Of a DNA stretch of 28,038 nt, positions 11,731 to 18,726 are shown piece by piece. How positions within the stretch are numbered: position 1 is the stretch's first letter; each line of letters begins with the position of its first letter. The translations under genes were made by a program, and so were the position numbers. The DNA is from a virus, in the IMG/VR virus record IMGVR_UViG_3300042197_001115, positions 1 to 28,038 of that record, one strand, 5' to 3'. Below the pieces are notes generated by a model, which had not been told where the DNA came from, searched no databases, and saw only the letters and a program-made list of their open reading frames with translations.

Positions 11731-12531
11731 ATGATAAAAGTTCATGTTATAAGCGACCTAGATTTGGGCTTCAATGAGTTTGCAGACCCTGTAGATGAGA
11801 CTATTCCTGATGTAGATTTAGTAATAATCAACGGAAATATAGGAAATTTAAAGCGTAGTGCATTATATACAGAGTCATTGTGTCTCAAGTACCCAGACGT
11901 ACAATTTGTTTGGAACTTAGGAGAACTTGAAAGATATTGGAGAGTGACTGGTAAGTTTACAGGGGAAACAGAAGAGAACATTAGATTTAGAAAAAAAACC
12001 AATTCTAAGTGGCCTAAAAACTTGCATTGGGCTCCGGACGAACGCACATTTGTAAAACTTAGAACTGGCCAAGTTGTTGATATATTTTGTACATACGGTT
12101 TCCCCTATATAGAAAGTTATACAGGTAACTGGGAAGATATCCATTGGTATAAACACTATGTTGCAGGGATAACATACAACGTTGATGAGTACCTTGAAAA
12201 ACCTAAAGGTACTAGTCATGTAAGTCATGGCGCTATGCCTATATGGGCAACTAAAGAATGGATAAATGAGCATCATACTAGAGTTGAAAACCTAGTACGT
12301 AAATGGGAAACAGATGTGACAGGATTTAAGATATTAGTTACACATGTAAACCCTTATAAAGATACTAGATTTAAAAATCAATCCGTTTCTCCATATAGAA
12401 TACATCTATTAAACATGCTTTGGGTAGCCGCCAATACACCTATTGATAATGTTAATTTTTTGGGTGCTAAGTTAGTGTCTAATCCCGGCAGAGGATTAGC
12501 CGCTAGAAGTAAAGTTGTTGAGGTAGATTGA
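11731..12531 (+). CDS. Calcineurin-like phosphoesterase fold lacking metal ligands
   Basis: A 266-residue protein arranged like a metallophosphoesterase, but with most ligands changed. The DxH motif is Asp9-Leu-Asp11, the GD motif is INGNIGN, the GNHE motif is WNLGELERYW without His, and the final GHxH is FLGAKL. Only Asp9 and the THVNP His205 look kept. It is likely a non-catalytic relative that binds a ligand or partner. A TTG three bases before the ATG is in frame, but the late-motif spacing points to the ATG. No ribosome site, so leaderless. Its last 36 bases overlap the convergent Asn-synthetase-like gene. Confidence 0.7.
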   Translation: MIKVHVISDLDLGFNEFADPVDETIPDVDLVIINGNIGNLKRSALYTESLCLKYPDVQFVWNLGELERYWRVTGKFTGETEENIRFRKKTNSKWPKNLHWAPDERTFVKLRTGQVVDIFCTYGFPYIESYTGNWEDIHWYKHYVAGITYNVDEYLEKPKGTSHVSHGAMPIWATKEWINEHHTRVENLVRKWETDVTGFKILVTHVNPYKDTRFKNQSVSPYRIHLLNMLWVAANTPIDNVNFLGAKLVSNPGRGLAARSKVVEVD

Positions 12532-13518
12532 TTCAAGTATAGTTCGTTGAGATTCAGTGAGATTAAACTTGTAAGTATGATAATCTGTATTGAACATTTT
12601 TGCTAACGGATAACGAAATCTCTTTTCAAAAGTCCAACCATCTCCAGTAATCTCTTCATAATATTTTTTAACTAGTTCAAAACCAGTATACTTTGTGGCT
12701 TGTGGTATCACATTAAATCCTGCTTTTATGTACCCTGCAACCTTTAGTGGATATCTAATATCAATAAGTTTTAAAAACTCTTTTGCAGTTCGTCCATTTT
12801 CAACTTCGTGTACTTCATCAAATGATTTAGTTAGTAGAGTAACAGCCCAACTTAGTTGGGGATAAAAACTTAAGAAACTACCCTGTACAGGAATCTCAAA
12901 TACATCTTGTATGCTTACAAAATGAAATGCATTCTTGTCAAAATTTTTACCCCAATCATTTAAATTTTTAGTGGGCGTTAGTCCACCAAAACAAACTCCA
13001 GTGTGCCCTCTATCACGTAGTAGTTCTACTAACTTGTAGTGTACATTAAAGTGTGGACTACCTGATTTGTATTTTATACCTAAGTTATAATTGTCTCTGG
13101 ATAAAAAGGTGACAACATCAAAGTTAATAACATGGTATGAAACATTATTGATACGGCAGAAGTCAATAGCGTGATCATAATCTTGTTTATTCAATTCATT
13201 ATTAAATCTAAGTATGTACGTGTCAAATGACAACCCAGCTTCTTGCCATGCTAACACCATAGCCTGACTATCTACACCGCCACTGAGACACAGTGCAGGA
13301 TTGTTTCCTAATGTACTAGCACAGATACGTGCGGCTTCTGTTCTATATTGCTTTAGACTTTGGTCATCGAACCGCAATTGCTCAAAAAACGTTGAATCTA
13401 AATTTACAATATGGTCTCTTCCGTTGGCGTTAGACATTCCTAAAATGTCCAACCAATCGTCATGAAAACATTTAAAGGGCAACAATTTTCTTAACCATCT
13501 TGCTAAGTATTTTTTCAT
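12496..13518 (-). CDS. Asparagine-synthetase-like ATP pyrophosphatase
   Basis: A 340-residue protein with the N-type PP-loop ALCLSGGVDSQAMVLAW (Ser79-Gly-Gly-Val-Asp83-Ser84), which binds ATP and activates a carboxylate as acyl-AMP. It looks like the synthetase domain of asparagine synthetase B, without the N-terminal glutaminase domain, so it must use another nitrogen source or nucleophile. Relatives include beta-lactam and carbapenam synthetases. The ATG at 13518 lies 47 bases inside the oxygenase gene upstream, so expression is coupled; a TTG codon just before it is less likely. It ends the three-gene operon that begins at 14716. AT-rich, like its two partners. Confidence 0.8.
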   Translation of the reverse strand: MKKYLARWLRKLLPFKCFHDDWLDILGMSNANGRDHIVNLDSTFFEQLRFDDQSLKQYRTEAARICASTLGNNPALCLSGGVDSQAMVLAWQEAGLSFDTYILRFNNELNKQDYDHAIDFCRINNVSYHVINFDVVTFLSRDNYNLGIKYKSGSPHFNVHYKLVELLRDRGHTGVCFGGLTPTKNLNDWGKNFDKNAFHFVSIQDVFEIPVQGSFLSFYPQLSWAVTLLTKSFDEVHEVENGRTAKEFLKLIDIRYPLKVAGYIKAGFNVIPQATKYTGFELVKKYYEEITGDGWTFEKRFRYPLAKMFNTDYHTYKFNLTESQRTILESIYLNNFTSSG

Positions 13519-14107
13519 CAACGCCTATGTTTAATACCAGCATAACGCAGTTGTCTACATAACTAAAGAGGCTATGTAATCTACTAGTGTTGATAAAGTA
13601 TGTTTGACCTAAAGTCAAATTCAGTACACGTTCTTCTTGTATCCATTTCATGTCGTTGATGCCAAAGTTATGTATAGGCACAAGAATACGAAATGTAGGT
13701 ACTGCTACTAGTGCGCCGTTATCACGATGCGGAGGAAAGAATCCTCCTCTATCTAATCGTAAGAAGTGTGTGCGACCTAAATTAGGTTCCCAAAAATCTA
13801 AGAACTCATTTAGTTCAGGTAAAAATTGCACAATGTTAGTACGTTTAGTGAAACTCATTTCATTATATGATTCACCGTACATAGTTTGATATTCACGTAA
13901 ACTACACAAATCAGGTTTGCCACTGAAGCCACCGTCTAGACTAGTGACGCTCAATCCATATCTATTGTAACCCGGCTTGTGTGGTTGATATTCTTTCCAA
14001 CCTGAATGCTTATTAAGGACGTTCATCATCTTACTTAAATCCCATTTTGGGAAATCTAACTCAATGACTTCACCCCAATTAATAATAAAATCTGTTAATG
14101 CTGTCAT
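13472..14107 (-). CDS. Aspartyl/asparaginyl hydroxylase-like 2OG oxygenase
   Basis: A 211-residue protein with the AspH-type layout: GGFFPPHRD (His127, Asp129 for iron), then FRILVPI with Arg140 as in the RxHxP strand, a Trp-containing loop (MKWIQEE), GQTYFINTSRLHSL with distal His178, and a final strand. These enzymes hydroxylate Asp or Asn residues using 2OG and O2. It starts directly after the stop of the upstream gene and overlaps the downstream Asn-synthetase-like gene by 47 bases, so the three proteins probably act in one process. The substrate is unknown. Confidence 0.8.
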   Translation of the reverse strand: MTALTDFIINWGEVIELDFPKWDLSKMMNVLNKHSGWKEYQPHKPGYNRYGLSVTSLDGGFSGKPDLCSLREYQTMYGESYNEMSFTKRTNIVQFLPELNEFLDFWEPNLGRTHFLRLDRGGFFPPHRDNGALVAVPTFRILVPIHNFGINDMKWIQEERVLNLTLGQTYFINTSRLHSLFSYVDNCVMLVLNIGVDEKILSKMVKKIVAL

Positions 14108-14716
14108 TTAAATTTCATGAAAAGAAAAAATGTGTGTGCAACGAGAATTGCTTAATTCTGTTCCAAACAATTCTCCGTATGAATGAAATATAGAACTATC
14201 AAACAAAACCATTCTATTCCAAACTAACGATACTGAACAATCTAAACTCCACACAGTTGGGTTATAAAAATCATGTTGTATGAACCCATTATCACTAATG
14301 GATAAAATTCTATTCGTGTTAGTTTTCTTATGTTTATAAAAGTTAGTTCCTGTTTTACTGATCGACTGTTCAGGGGGATTCAAGTAGATTACTGCTTGAT
14401 ATTGTCTTTTTCCTGATATCAAAGGGTCACTATCAGTATGACAAAATTGATCCACTATATCATTACTATTTGATATTCTAAAGTAACCTCCCCTAACCCT
14501 ATCGCTGCGAACAGGTTTACCTAATATATCAGTAATTGTTTTATCTAAATTAAAAGGGAAAACTCTATCCCTACTCACGCATCCCGGCCATAAGCCGGTG
14601 CCATTGGGATAACTTTCTGAATGTTTAGGTAAATGATATTCTGCGGACAATGCTCGGTCTCTCATTGAAAAAGGATCATCGTAAAAGTTGTCCACTATGA
14701 TTATAGAATGTTCCAT
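14108..14716 (-). CDS. DUF6445-like 2OG-oxygenase-fold protein
   Basis: A 202-residue protein beginning MEHSIIIVDNFYDDPFSMRDRAL, the start usual for this family. A probable iron site is His93/Asp95 (FCHTDSDP) with distal His178 (SSIFHSYGELFG). YQAVIYLNPP and GTNFYKHK are also characteristic, and RMVLFDSSIFHS forms the last strands. The family is thought to be 2OG-Fe(II)-oxygenase-like but has no assigned reaction. First gene of the operon with the AspH-like enzyme and the Asn-synthetase-like protein. No ribosome site; a TTAAATA motif 5 bases before the ATG predicts a leaderless late mRNA. Confidence 0.75.
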   Translation of the reverse strand: MEHSIIIVDNFYDDPFSMRDRALSAEYHLPKHSESYPNGTGLWPGCVSRDRVFPFNLDKTITDILGKPVRSDRVRGGYFRISNSNDIVDQFCHTDSDPLISGKRQYQAVIYLNPPEQSISKTGTNFYKHKKTNTNRILSISDNGFIQHDFYNPTVWSLDCSVSLVWNRMVLFDSSIFHSYGELFGTELSNSRCTHIFSFHEI

Positions 14717-14721
14717 ATGAA

Positions 14722-14728
14722 TATTTAA
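14722..14728 (-). promoter_or_regulatory. Late promoter motif of the oxygenase/Asn-synthetase operon
   Basis: On the minus strand TTAAATA, then TTCAT, then ATG. The predicted start is on the A of the ATG at 14716. It lies back to back with the early promoter at 14733. Confidence 0.5.
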
Positions 14729-14732
14729 TCGG

Positions 14733-14761
14733 TTGACAAATAACCTATAATTTGTTATTAT
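14733..14761 (+). promoter_or_regulatory. Sigma70 promoter of the phosphoesterase gene
   Basis: TTGACA (14733-14738), 17-base spacer, TATTAT (14756-14761). It starts the rightward early block. Confidence 0.82.
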
Positions 14762-14781
14762 ACTATATTAAGGAGAGTATC

Positions 14782-15348
14782 ATGCCTAGCGTATTTTTAA
14801 CTAGCGACACACATTTTGGGCATTTAGGTGTTTGCCATTTTACACGTAGTGATGGTGTAACTAAGTTACGCCCATGGGATACTCCGGAAGAAATGGATGA
14901 AGAAATGGTCAAGCGTTGGAACGAAGTTGTGAAGCCCAACGACAAAGTGTACCATTTAGGTGATGTGGTTATCAACCGCCGTGCTTTAAAGACATTACAC
15001 CGATTGAACGGTGATAAGGTATTGATCAAGGGTAACCATGATATCTTTAAGTTGAGTGATTACACGGAACACTTTAGAGATATCCGAGGATATCATGTCA
15101 TGAACGGTATGATCTTAAGTCATATCCCAATGCATCATGAATCACTGGGTCGATTTGGTGTCAACATTCACGGTCACTTACATGCTAATCGTGTTTTAGA
15201 CAATCATGGTAATGTTGATGTTAGGTACCATTGCGTTTGTGTTGAACAGACCGATTTTAGACCTATCTTATTTGAGGATGTTATCAAACGAATCAAAGAT
15301 GAAGGTGGTACAGTTGGTATGCGTAGTGGTAACGGTCCTATCATGTAA
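14782..15348 (+). CDS. Calcineurin-like metallophosphoesterase
   Basis: A 188-residue protein with every family motif intact: DTHFGH (Asp9, His11), GD (Asp61), GNHD (Asn85, His86), SHIP (His114) and HGHLH (His130-His134 region). These residues hold two metal ions to hydrolyse phosphate esters; small phage members of this type may act on cyclic or nucleotide phosphates, but the substrate is not known. AAGGAGAG lies just before the ATG at 14782; an upstream in-frame ATG at 14752 falls within the promoter and is rejected. It contrasts with the motif-poor relative at 11731. Confidence 0.93.
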   Translation: MPSVFLTSDTHFGHLGVCHFTRSDGVTKLRPWDTPEEMDEEMVKRWNEVVKPNDKVYHLGDVVINRRALKTLHRLNGDKVLIKGNHDIFKLSDYTEHFRDIRGYHVMNGMILSHIPMHHESLGRFGVNIHGHLHANRVLDNHGNVDVRYHCVCVEQTDFRPILFEDVIKRIKDEGGTVGMRSGNGPIM

Positions 15349-15355
15349 ATAAATA
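15349..15355 (+). promoter_or_regulatory. Late promoter motif of the HExxH gene
   Basis: ATAAATA begins directly after the upstream stop codon and ends 5 bases before the ATG at 15361. Confidence 0.5.
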
Positions 15356-15360
15356 TTCTG

Positions 15361-15780
15361 ATGCAAGTCAAAATATTTTATGCTAAAGGACTGTATGATA
15401 GTAACAAAGAAAGCCTAGCCTGTAAGATTGTCGAGCAGGCTAGGACTCATATAACGTTACCTGACATTGTTGAAATTGAATTTCAACGTATGGGCCCTAG
15501 CATGTACGGACAAACTGATGTATCACGCAAAAGGATCACAATCAATTTCGATTTAGATTTAAACGACATTTTTATACCCCTATTGCATGAACTAATTCAC
15601 TTAGAGCAGATACACACAGGGAAGTTGGCCAAGAGTCGAGAGGGCAAGTATGTGTGGGAAGGGGCTGTATACAGGGTCGATCCTGCAAGAATGTTGTATA
15701 AAGACTACAGTAAACTTCCATGGGAACTAGATGTTGCTAAAAAACAACAAGATTTGCTGGAAAAATTGCTTAAAAATTAA
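15361..15780 (+). CDS. HExxH zinc metallopeptidase-like protein
   Basis: A 139-residue protein with LLHELIHLEQ (His76, Glu77, His80), the zinc-protease active helix, and a later PWELDVAKKQ where Glu122 probably gives the third ligand, an arrangement seen in small phage and plasmid HExxH proteins. The fold before it (a beta-hairpin MGPSMYGQTD then ITINFDLDL) fits a minimal metallopeptidase. No signal peptide. There is no ribosome site and the late motif is 5 bases upstream, so it is probably leaderless and late, although it sits in an early block. The substrate is unknown. Confidence 0.82.
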   Translation: MQVKIFYAKGLYDSNKESLACKIVEQARTHITLPDIVEIEFQRMGPSMYGQTDVSRKRITINFDLDLNDIFIPLLHELIHLEQIHTGKLAKSREGKYVWEGAVYRVDPARMLYKDYSKLPWELDVAKKQQDLLEKLLKN

Positions 15781-15793
15781 GCACTTACAAGGC

Positions 15794-15822
15794 TTGACAA
15801 ATAATCAATTTGGGCATATAAT
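15794..15822 (+). promoter_or_regulatory. Sigma70 promoter giving a leaderless GIY-YIG mRNA
   Basis: AGGC-TTGACA (15794-15799), 17-base spacer, TATAAT (15817-15822). The predicted +1 is 15829, the A of the start codon. Confidence 0.88.
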
Positions 15823-15828
15823 ACACAT

Positions 15829-16161
15829 ATGCTGAAAACACGTAAACGCAGGTCTGATCGTAATCAGGTCATCTACTACATTGAACATGTAGCAACTGGC
15901 GATTATTACATTGGTCTTACTGCACTTAACTACAACGGTAACGTCAAGCGTACTTTACACCGTCGCATGCAAAAGCATTGGCAACGTGCTTTGACAGAAA
16001 ACAAGACTTGGGGCCTATCACGTGCCCTGCGCAAGTTTGGCGCCGAGGCTTTTGTATATGGTGTTGTAGAGGTTGTGCGTGGTAAGAAGGCTGCTCATGC
16101 AAAGGAAACTGAATTAATTAATACATATCAGCCCCGGCTAAATACTTTTGGAGTCAAGTGA
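15829..16161 (+). CDS. GIY-YIG nuclease
   Basis: A 110-residue single-domain protein: YYI (16-18) and YIG (27-29) form the name motif, Arg46 lies in the HRRMQKHW helix as the catalytic arginine, Glu93 in KETELI is the metal ligand, and Asn105 closes the fold. The enzyme cuts DNA by a one-metal mechanism. No DNA-binding domain is attached, apart from a basic N-terminus (KTRKRRSDR). It may be a homing nuclease, a repair nuclease or a host-DNA attack enzyme. No ribosome site fits before the ATG, which is the predicted first base of the mRNA. Its stop overlaps the next start (TGATG). Confidence 0.9.
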   Translation: MLKTRKRRSDRNQVIYYIEHVATGDYYIGLTALNYNGNVKRTLHRRMQKHWQRALTENKTWGLSRALRKFGAEAFVYGVVEVVRGKKAAHAKETELINTYQPRLNTFGVK

Positions 16162-16316
16162 TGCGAGTTTATGTTGTACTAGAAGAAGATCGTGGATGTG
16201 GACCTTCAGTGGCAGGAGTGTTTGCCTCACTAGAAGCAGCACAGGCATACTTAGCAGGTCCTCTAGGTTCCAATTGCTATCTCTATTCTGATTTGGGTGA
16301 GGAGGTACAAGAATGA
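16161..16316 (+). CDS. Small hypothetical protein (51 aa)
   Basis: A 51-residue protein (MRVYVVLEEDRGCGPSVAGV...) with a beta strand, a helix (SLEAAQAYLAG) and an acidic end. It overlaps the upstream stop (TGATG) and the downstream start (ATGA), so it is held in a tightly coupled run of genes. The layout recalls small phage proteins that report a value and have a matching helix-strand C-terminal half, but I cannot name a family. Confidence 0.72.
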   Translation: MRVYVVLEEDRGCGPSVAGVFASLEAAQAYLAGPLGSNCYLYSDLGEEVQE

Positions 16317-16519
16317 ACGAACGAATTTGGAAACTTGCTGAACAGGCTGGATTTGAAAATGGTCATCAAGACCGCAACGGTAATTCACTATCGTATGAAT
16401 TAGAAAAGTTCGCCGAGTTGATTGTTCGGGAATGTGCCGATAAAGTTGATTGGATTCTCGCCGAAGGTGGCAAGACACAAGGTGATTTGATTAGAAAACA
16501 TTTCGGAGTTGAAGAATGA
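16313..16519 (+). CDS. MNERI-family protein, copy 1
   Basis: A 68-residue protein starting MNERIWKLAEQAGF, with KFAELIVRECAD and ending RKHFGVEE. The same frame of motifs returns at 16724 and 16921, so this is one of three tandem relatives. Members of this small helical family are frequent in phages of Gram-negative bacteria; no function is known to me. The start overlaps the upstream stop by ATGA and its own stop overlaps the next ATG. GAGGAGGT lies upstream as ribosome site. Confidence 0.85.
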   Translation: MNERIWKLAEQAGFENGHQDRNGNSLSYELEKFAELIVRECADKVDWILAEGGKTQGDLIRKHFGVEE

Positions 16520-16722
16520 AAAAGTTTGTATACTCAGTATGGTTTGGTAATGCACCAAATCGTCAACAAAAAGTCTTTGTCAAATGGACCGATGTTGTGA
16601 AGTACATTAAGAAAGAAGTTGATAGTGGATCAATCATTCATTCCATCCAAAAGGAATGGGCAGAAGATTTTGATTACGGTGACAGGTTAGTAAAAGCACT
16701 GGATGTAATTGGAGATCGGTAA
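16516..16722 (+). CDS. Hypothetical protein (68 aa)
   Basis: A 68-residue protein beginning MKKFVYSVWFGNAPNRQQKV, with a mixed strand-helix pattern and a charged middle (KYIKKEVDSG). Its start overlaps the stop of MNERI copy 1 (ATGA), and the next MNERI copy starts 2 bases after it, so it interrupts the paralogue row. No ribosome site is needed if it is coupled. Family not recognised. Confidence 0.8.
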   Translation: MKKFVYSVWFGNAPNRQQKVFVKWTDVVKYIKKEVDSGSIIHSIQKEWAEDFDYGDRLVKALDVIGDR

Positions 16723-16723
16723 A

Positions 16724-16924
16724 ATGAACGAACGAATCAAGGAGCTTGCCATCAAAGCCGGGTGGAGTGAAGATATTAGATATGCTCCACGAGCAAAAGA
16801 AATTGAAAAGTTCGCCGAGTTGATTGTAAAGGAATGTGCCAATGTTGCTGATGAGAATTACATTCATCGCGGTAGTAGGACTTGTGGGTTAGCGATTAGA
16901 CTACATTTTGGAGTTGAAGAATGA
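16724..16924 (+). CDS. MNERI-family protein, copy 2
   Basis: A 66-residue protein, MNERIKELAIKAGW...EKFAELIVKECANVAD...LHFGVEE. It is closest to copy 1 at both ends and differs most in the middle. GGAG lies 11 bases before the ATG at 16724; a TTG codon upstream in frame is less likely. Its stop overlaps the start of copy 3. Confidence 0.85.
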   Translation: MNERIKELAIKAGWSEDIRYAPRAKEIEKFAELIVKECANVADENYIHRGSRTCGLAIRLHFGVEE

Positions 16925-17181
16925 ACGAACGAATTAAAGAATTATACAAACAGGCACATAGTATTCGCTACTATGACGGTGATCCTATGCGTGACGGTAA
17001 TCCTCCTACCGTATACTGGGAAGGGGAAGTTAGTGCCGCAAAGTTTGCTGAGTTGATCATTCTAGAATGCATGGATGTGTTGGAAGATTTTACTTCAGAC
17101 ATTAATGTGCGTGGTAATGAATATACTGTTGTAGATGCGAGAGAGACATTAGAAGAACATTTTGGAATTAAAGGAGACTGA
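16921..17181 (+). CDS. MNERI-family protein, copy 3
   Basis: An 86-residue protein, MNERIKELYKQAHS...AAKFAELIILECMDVLED...LEEHFGIKGD. The shared ends are kept, but the middle has grown by about 20 residues (a Gly/Pro/Asp-rich loop, GDPMRDGNPPTVYW). Such growth suggests that the copies have taken on different partners. It overlaps copy 2 by ATGA and ends one base before the next gene. Confidence 0.85.
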   Translation: MNERIKELYKQAHSIRYYDGDPMRDGNPPTVYWEGEVSAAKFAELIILECMDVLEDFTSDINVRGNEYTVVDARETLEEHFGIKGD

Positions 17182-17182
17182 T

Positions 17183-17401
17183 ATGGATCGGTTTGATTTG
17201 GAACAACAAATTTTGGAATGCTGGAATGTAACCAATGATGTGCATCATGTTACAGAATATATATTGGATGCCCCACTAGAGGGTAATCGTGAGGACGTGG
17301 CTGCTAATATGCTAATTGGTATTGAGGCATTGTATAATCGAAAATTCGAAAAGTTGTTTGCCACTTTTGAAAAGTTAATTGCAGAGAAAAAGGTAACATA
17401 A
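17183..17401 (+). CDS. Small acidic helical protein (72 aa)
   Basis: A 72-residue protein, MDRFDLEQQILECWNVTNDV..., with helices throughout and the end FEKLFATFEKLIAEKKVT. It looks like a small early protein found in many T4-like phages, without known function. AAGGAG lies 7 bases before the ATG at 17183; an upstream frame start at 17162 is inside the previous gene and is not used. Last gene of the tightly packed set started at 15829. Confidence 0.82.
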   Translation: MDRFDLEQQILECWNVTNDVHHVTEYILDAPLEGNREDVAANMLIGIEALYNRKFEKLFATFEKLIAEKKVT

Positions 17402-17404
17402 AGG

Positions 17405-17433
17405 TTGACACAATACCCCAAGTATAGTAGACT
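17405..17433 (+). promoter_or_regulatory. Sigma70 promoter before the RHH-like gene
   Basis: TTGACA (17405-17410), 17-base spacer, TAGACT (17428-17433). Confidence 0.75.
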
Positions 17434-17458
17434 ATACGTATTGTTATAGGAATAAATC

Positions 17459-17971
17459 ATGCAACTTAAAGACCTTTGCGAAACGTTTGAATTTAAAATT
17501 ACCGGAGGCAGTGATTATCATTGGGACTGCTATGGACCTAATGTCAGATATATGGATTTTGAATCTGATCATGCACACGGTTCTTGTCTGTTCGATACAG
17601 TGACACAGGAAATCTATGAGGTTAATGTTGACCGTAAGGAAGAAAATATGCGTCCTTATCGTTGGCTTAACCCCAATACTAAAGATGAATACTTGCAGGA
17701 GTGTATCGTTAGAGGTATTGATCCCAATCAAGCATGGGATGATACAAAATGGTGTGACCTAGAAGTAGAAAGTGATTTCCATGAAAAAGCGAACGCTATT
17801 TTTAGAGGTGAGCCGTTTGACGATAGGATCCAAGTGCCCTTAGATTTTACAGATAAAGAAATGCTAGAATTAGCATTGGAAGCGCATCGCCGTGATATGA
17901 CCATTAATGAGTTTGTTGAAGAGGCATTGCGTTATGCCATTGAAAAACATAAGGTAGAACAGGGATCGTAA
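17459..17971 (+). CDS. Hypothetical protein with a ribbon-helix-helix-like C-terminus (170 aa)
   Basis: A 170-residue protein. The C-terminal 45 residues (IQVPLDFTDKEMLELALEAH, then DMTINEFVEEALRYAIE) read as a strand and two helices of the MetJ/Arc type, which would bind DNA as a dimer. The N-terminal two thirds hold aromatic/acidic segments (SDYHWDCYGPN, AWDDTKWCDLEVES) with no assignment. AGGAAT lies before the ATG. It could be a transcription regulator of the early region; only the C-terminal likeness supports this. Confidence 0.78.
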   Translation: MQLKDLCETFEFKITGGSDYHWDCYGPNVRYMDFESDHAHGSCLFDTVTQEIYEVNVDRKEENMRPYRWLNPNTKDEYLQECIVRGIDPNQAWDDTKWCDLEVESDFHEKANAIFRGEPFDDRIQVPLDFTDKEMLELALEAHRRDMTINEFVEEALRYAIEKHKVEQGS

Positions 17972-17972
17972 T

Positions 17973-18725
17973 ATGCCTACCTTAGGTGTTTGCGGTGATA
18001 GTTATTGGGGTGCCACTCTAAACGAAGGCAACGGCATAACACCGCCATCCGATGACCTTATTGATAGTGAAGGTAAACATTTTACTGAACTATTAGCAAA
18101 GGCTATCGGTTATGATTATTTTACTTTGGCTAGAGCAGGATGTAGCAATTCTGTTATTAGGCTTCAAATAGAAGAAATGGTTAATAGAAAGGTTGACTTT
18201 GTTATATTTGGTAACACCACTGAAAATAGAATCGAACTTCCAATTAGCACCTTTCATAGATCGTTGGGTATACATAATATTTCTTATGAACGTTACCCAA
18301 ATCAAAGTAAAAAAAATATTACCAAAAAGCCAACTACAATCAGTGAAAATCTTTTAACCATAGAACGAAACTTTTTTAATAATCTCAATGAGTTCCAAGT
18401 AGAAAGTGTTAAACATTATATCAAGGACATATTTGATTTTGAATATAAACGACACCAAGATACTTGGATATTGGCTAGTGGGGTTCAAGCACTAAAAGAT
18501 GCTAAAATTCCTTATCTATTTCTTCCTAGTTGGGAATGGATAAAGCGTGATAGATACTTTGAGAAACCAGATGTAAGAATTAGTTTAGATCGTGAACTAC
18601 ATCCTCAAAGTTATGACAGACAACCAAATAATAGGTTATGGCATACATCTGATGAATCACAAGTTGTATTATTCAATAAAGTATTAAATTATATTAACAC
18701 TCACAATCTATTAGAATGGAATTAA
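17973..18725 (+). CDS. SGNH-hydrolase-like protein
   Basis: A 250-residue protein with SGNH marks in order: GDSYWGA (Ser10 as nucleophile), ARAGCSNS (Gly56), FGNTTENR (Gly80, Asn81) and WHTSDES (His224). Phage proteins of this type are often annotated as SGNH hydrolases or GDSL-like; they may remove acyl or acetyl groups from glycans. The usual D-x-x-H spacing before the final His is not clear, so activity is likely but not certain. The gene is AT-richer than its neighbours, which hints at separate acquisition. It follows the previous stop by one base. Confidence 0.75.
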   Translation: MPTLGVCGDSYWGATLNEGNGITPPSDDLIDSEGKHFTELLAKAIGYDYFTLARAGCSNSVIRLQIEEMVNRKVDFVIFGNTTENRIELPISTFHRSLGIHNISYERYPNQSKKNITKKPTTISENLLTIERNFFNNLNEFQVESVKHYIKDIFDFEYKRHQDTWILASGVQALKDAKIPYLFLPSWEWIKRDRYFEKPDVRISLDRELHPQSYDRQPNNRLWHTSDESQVVLFNKVLNYINTHNLLEWN

Positions 18726-18726
18726 A

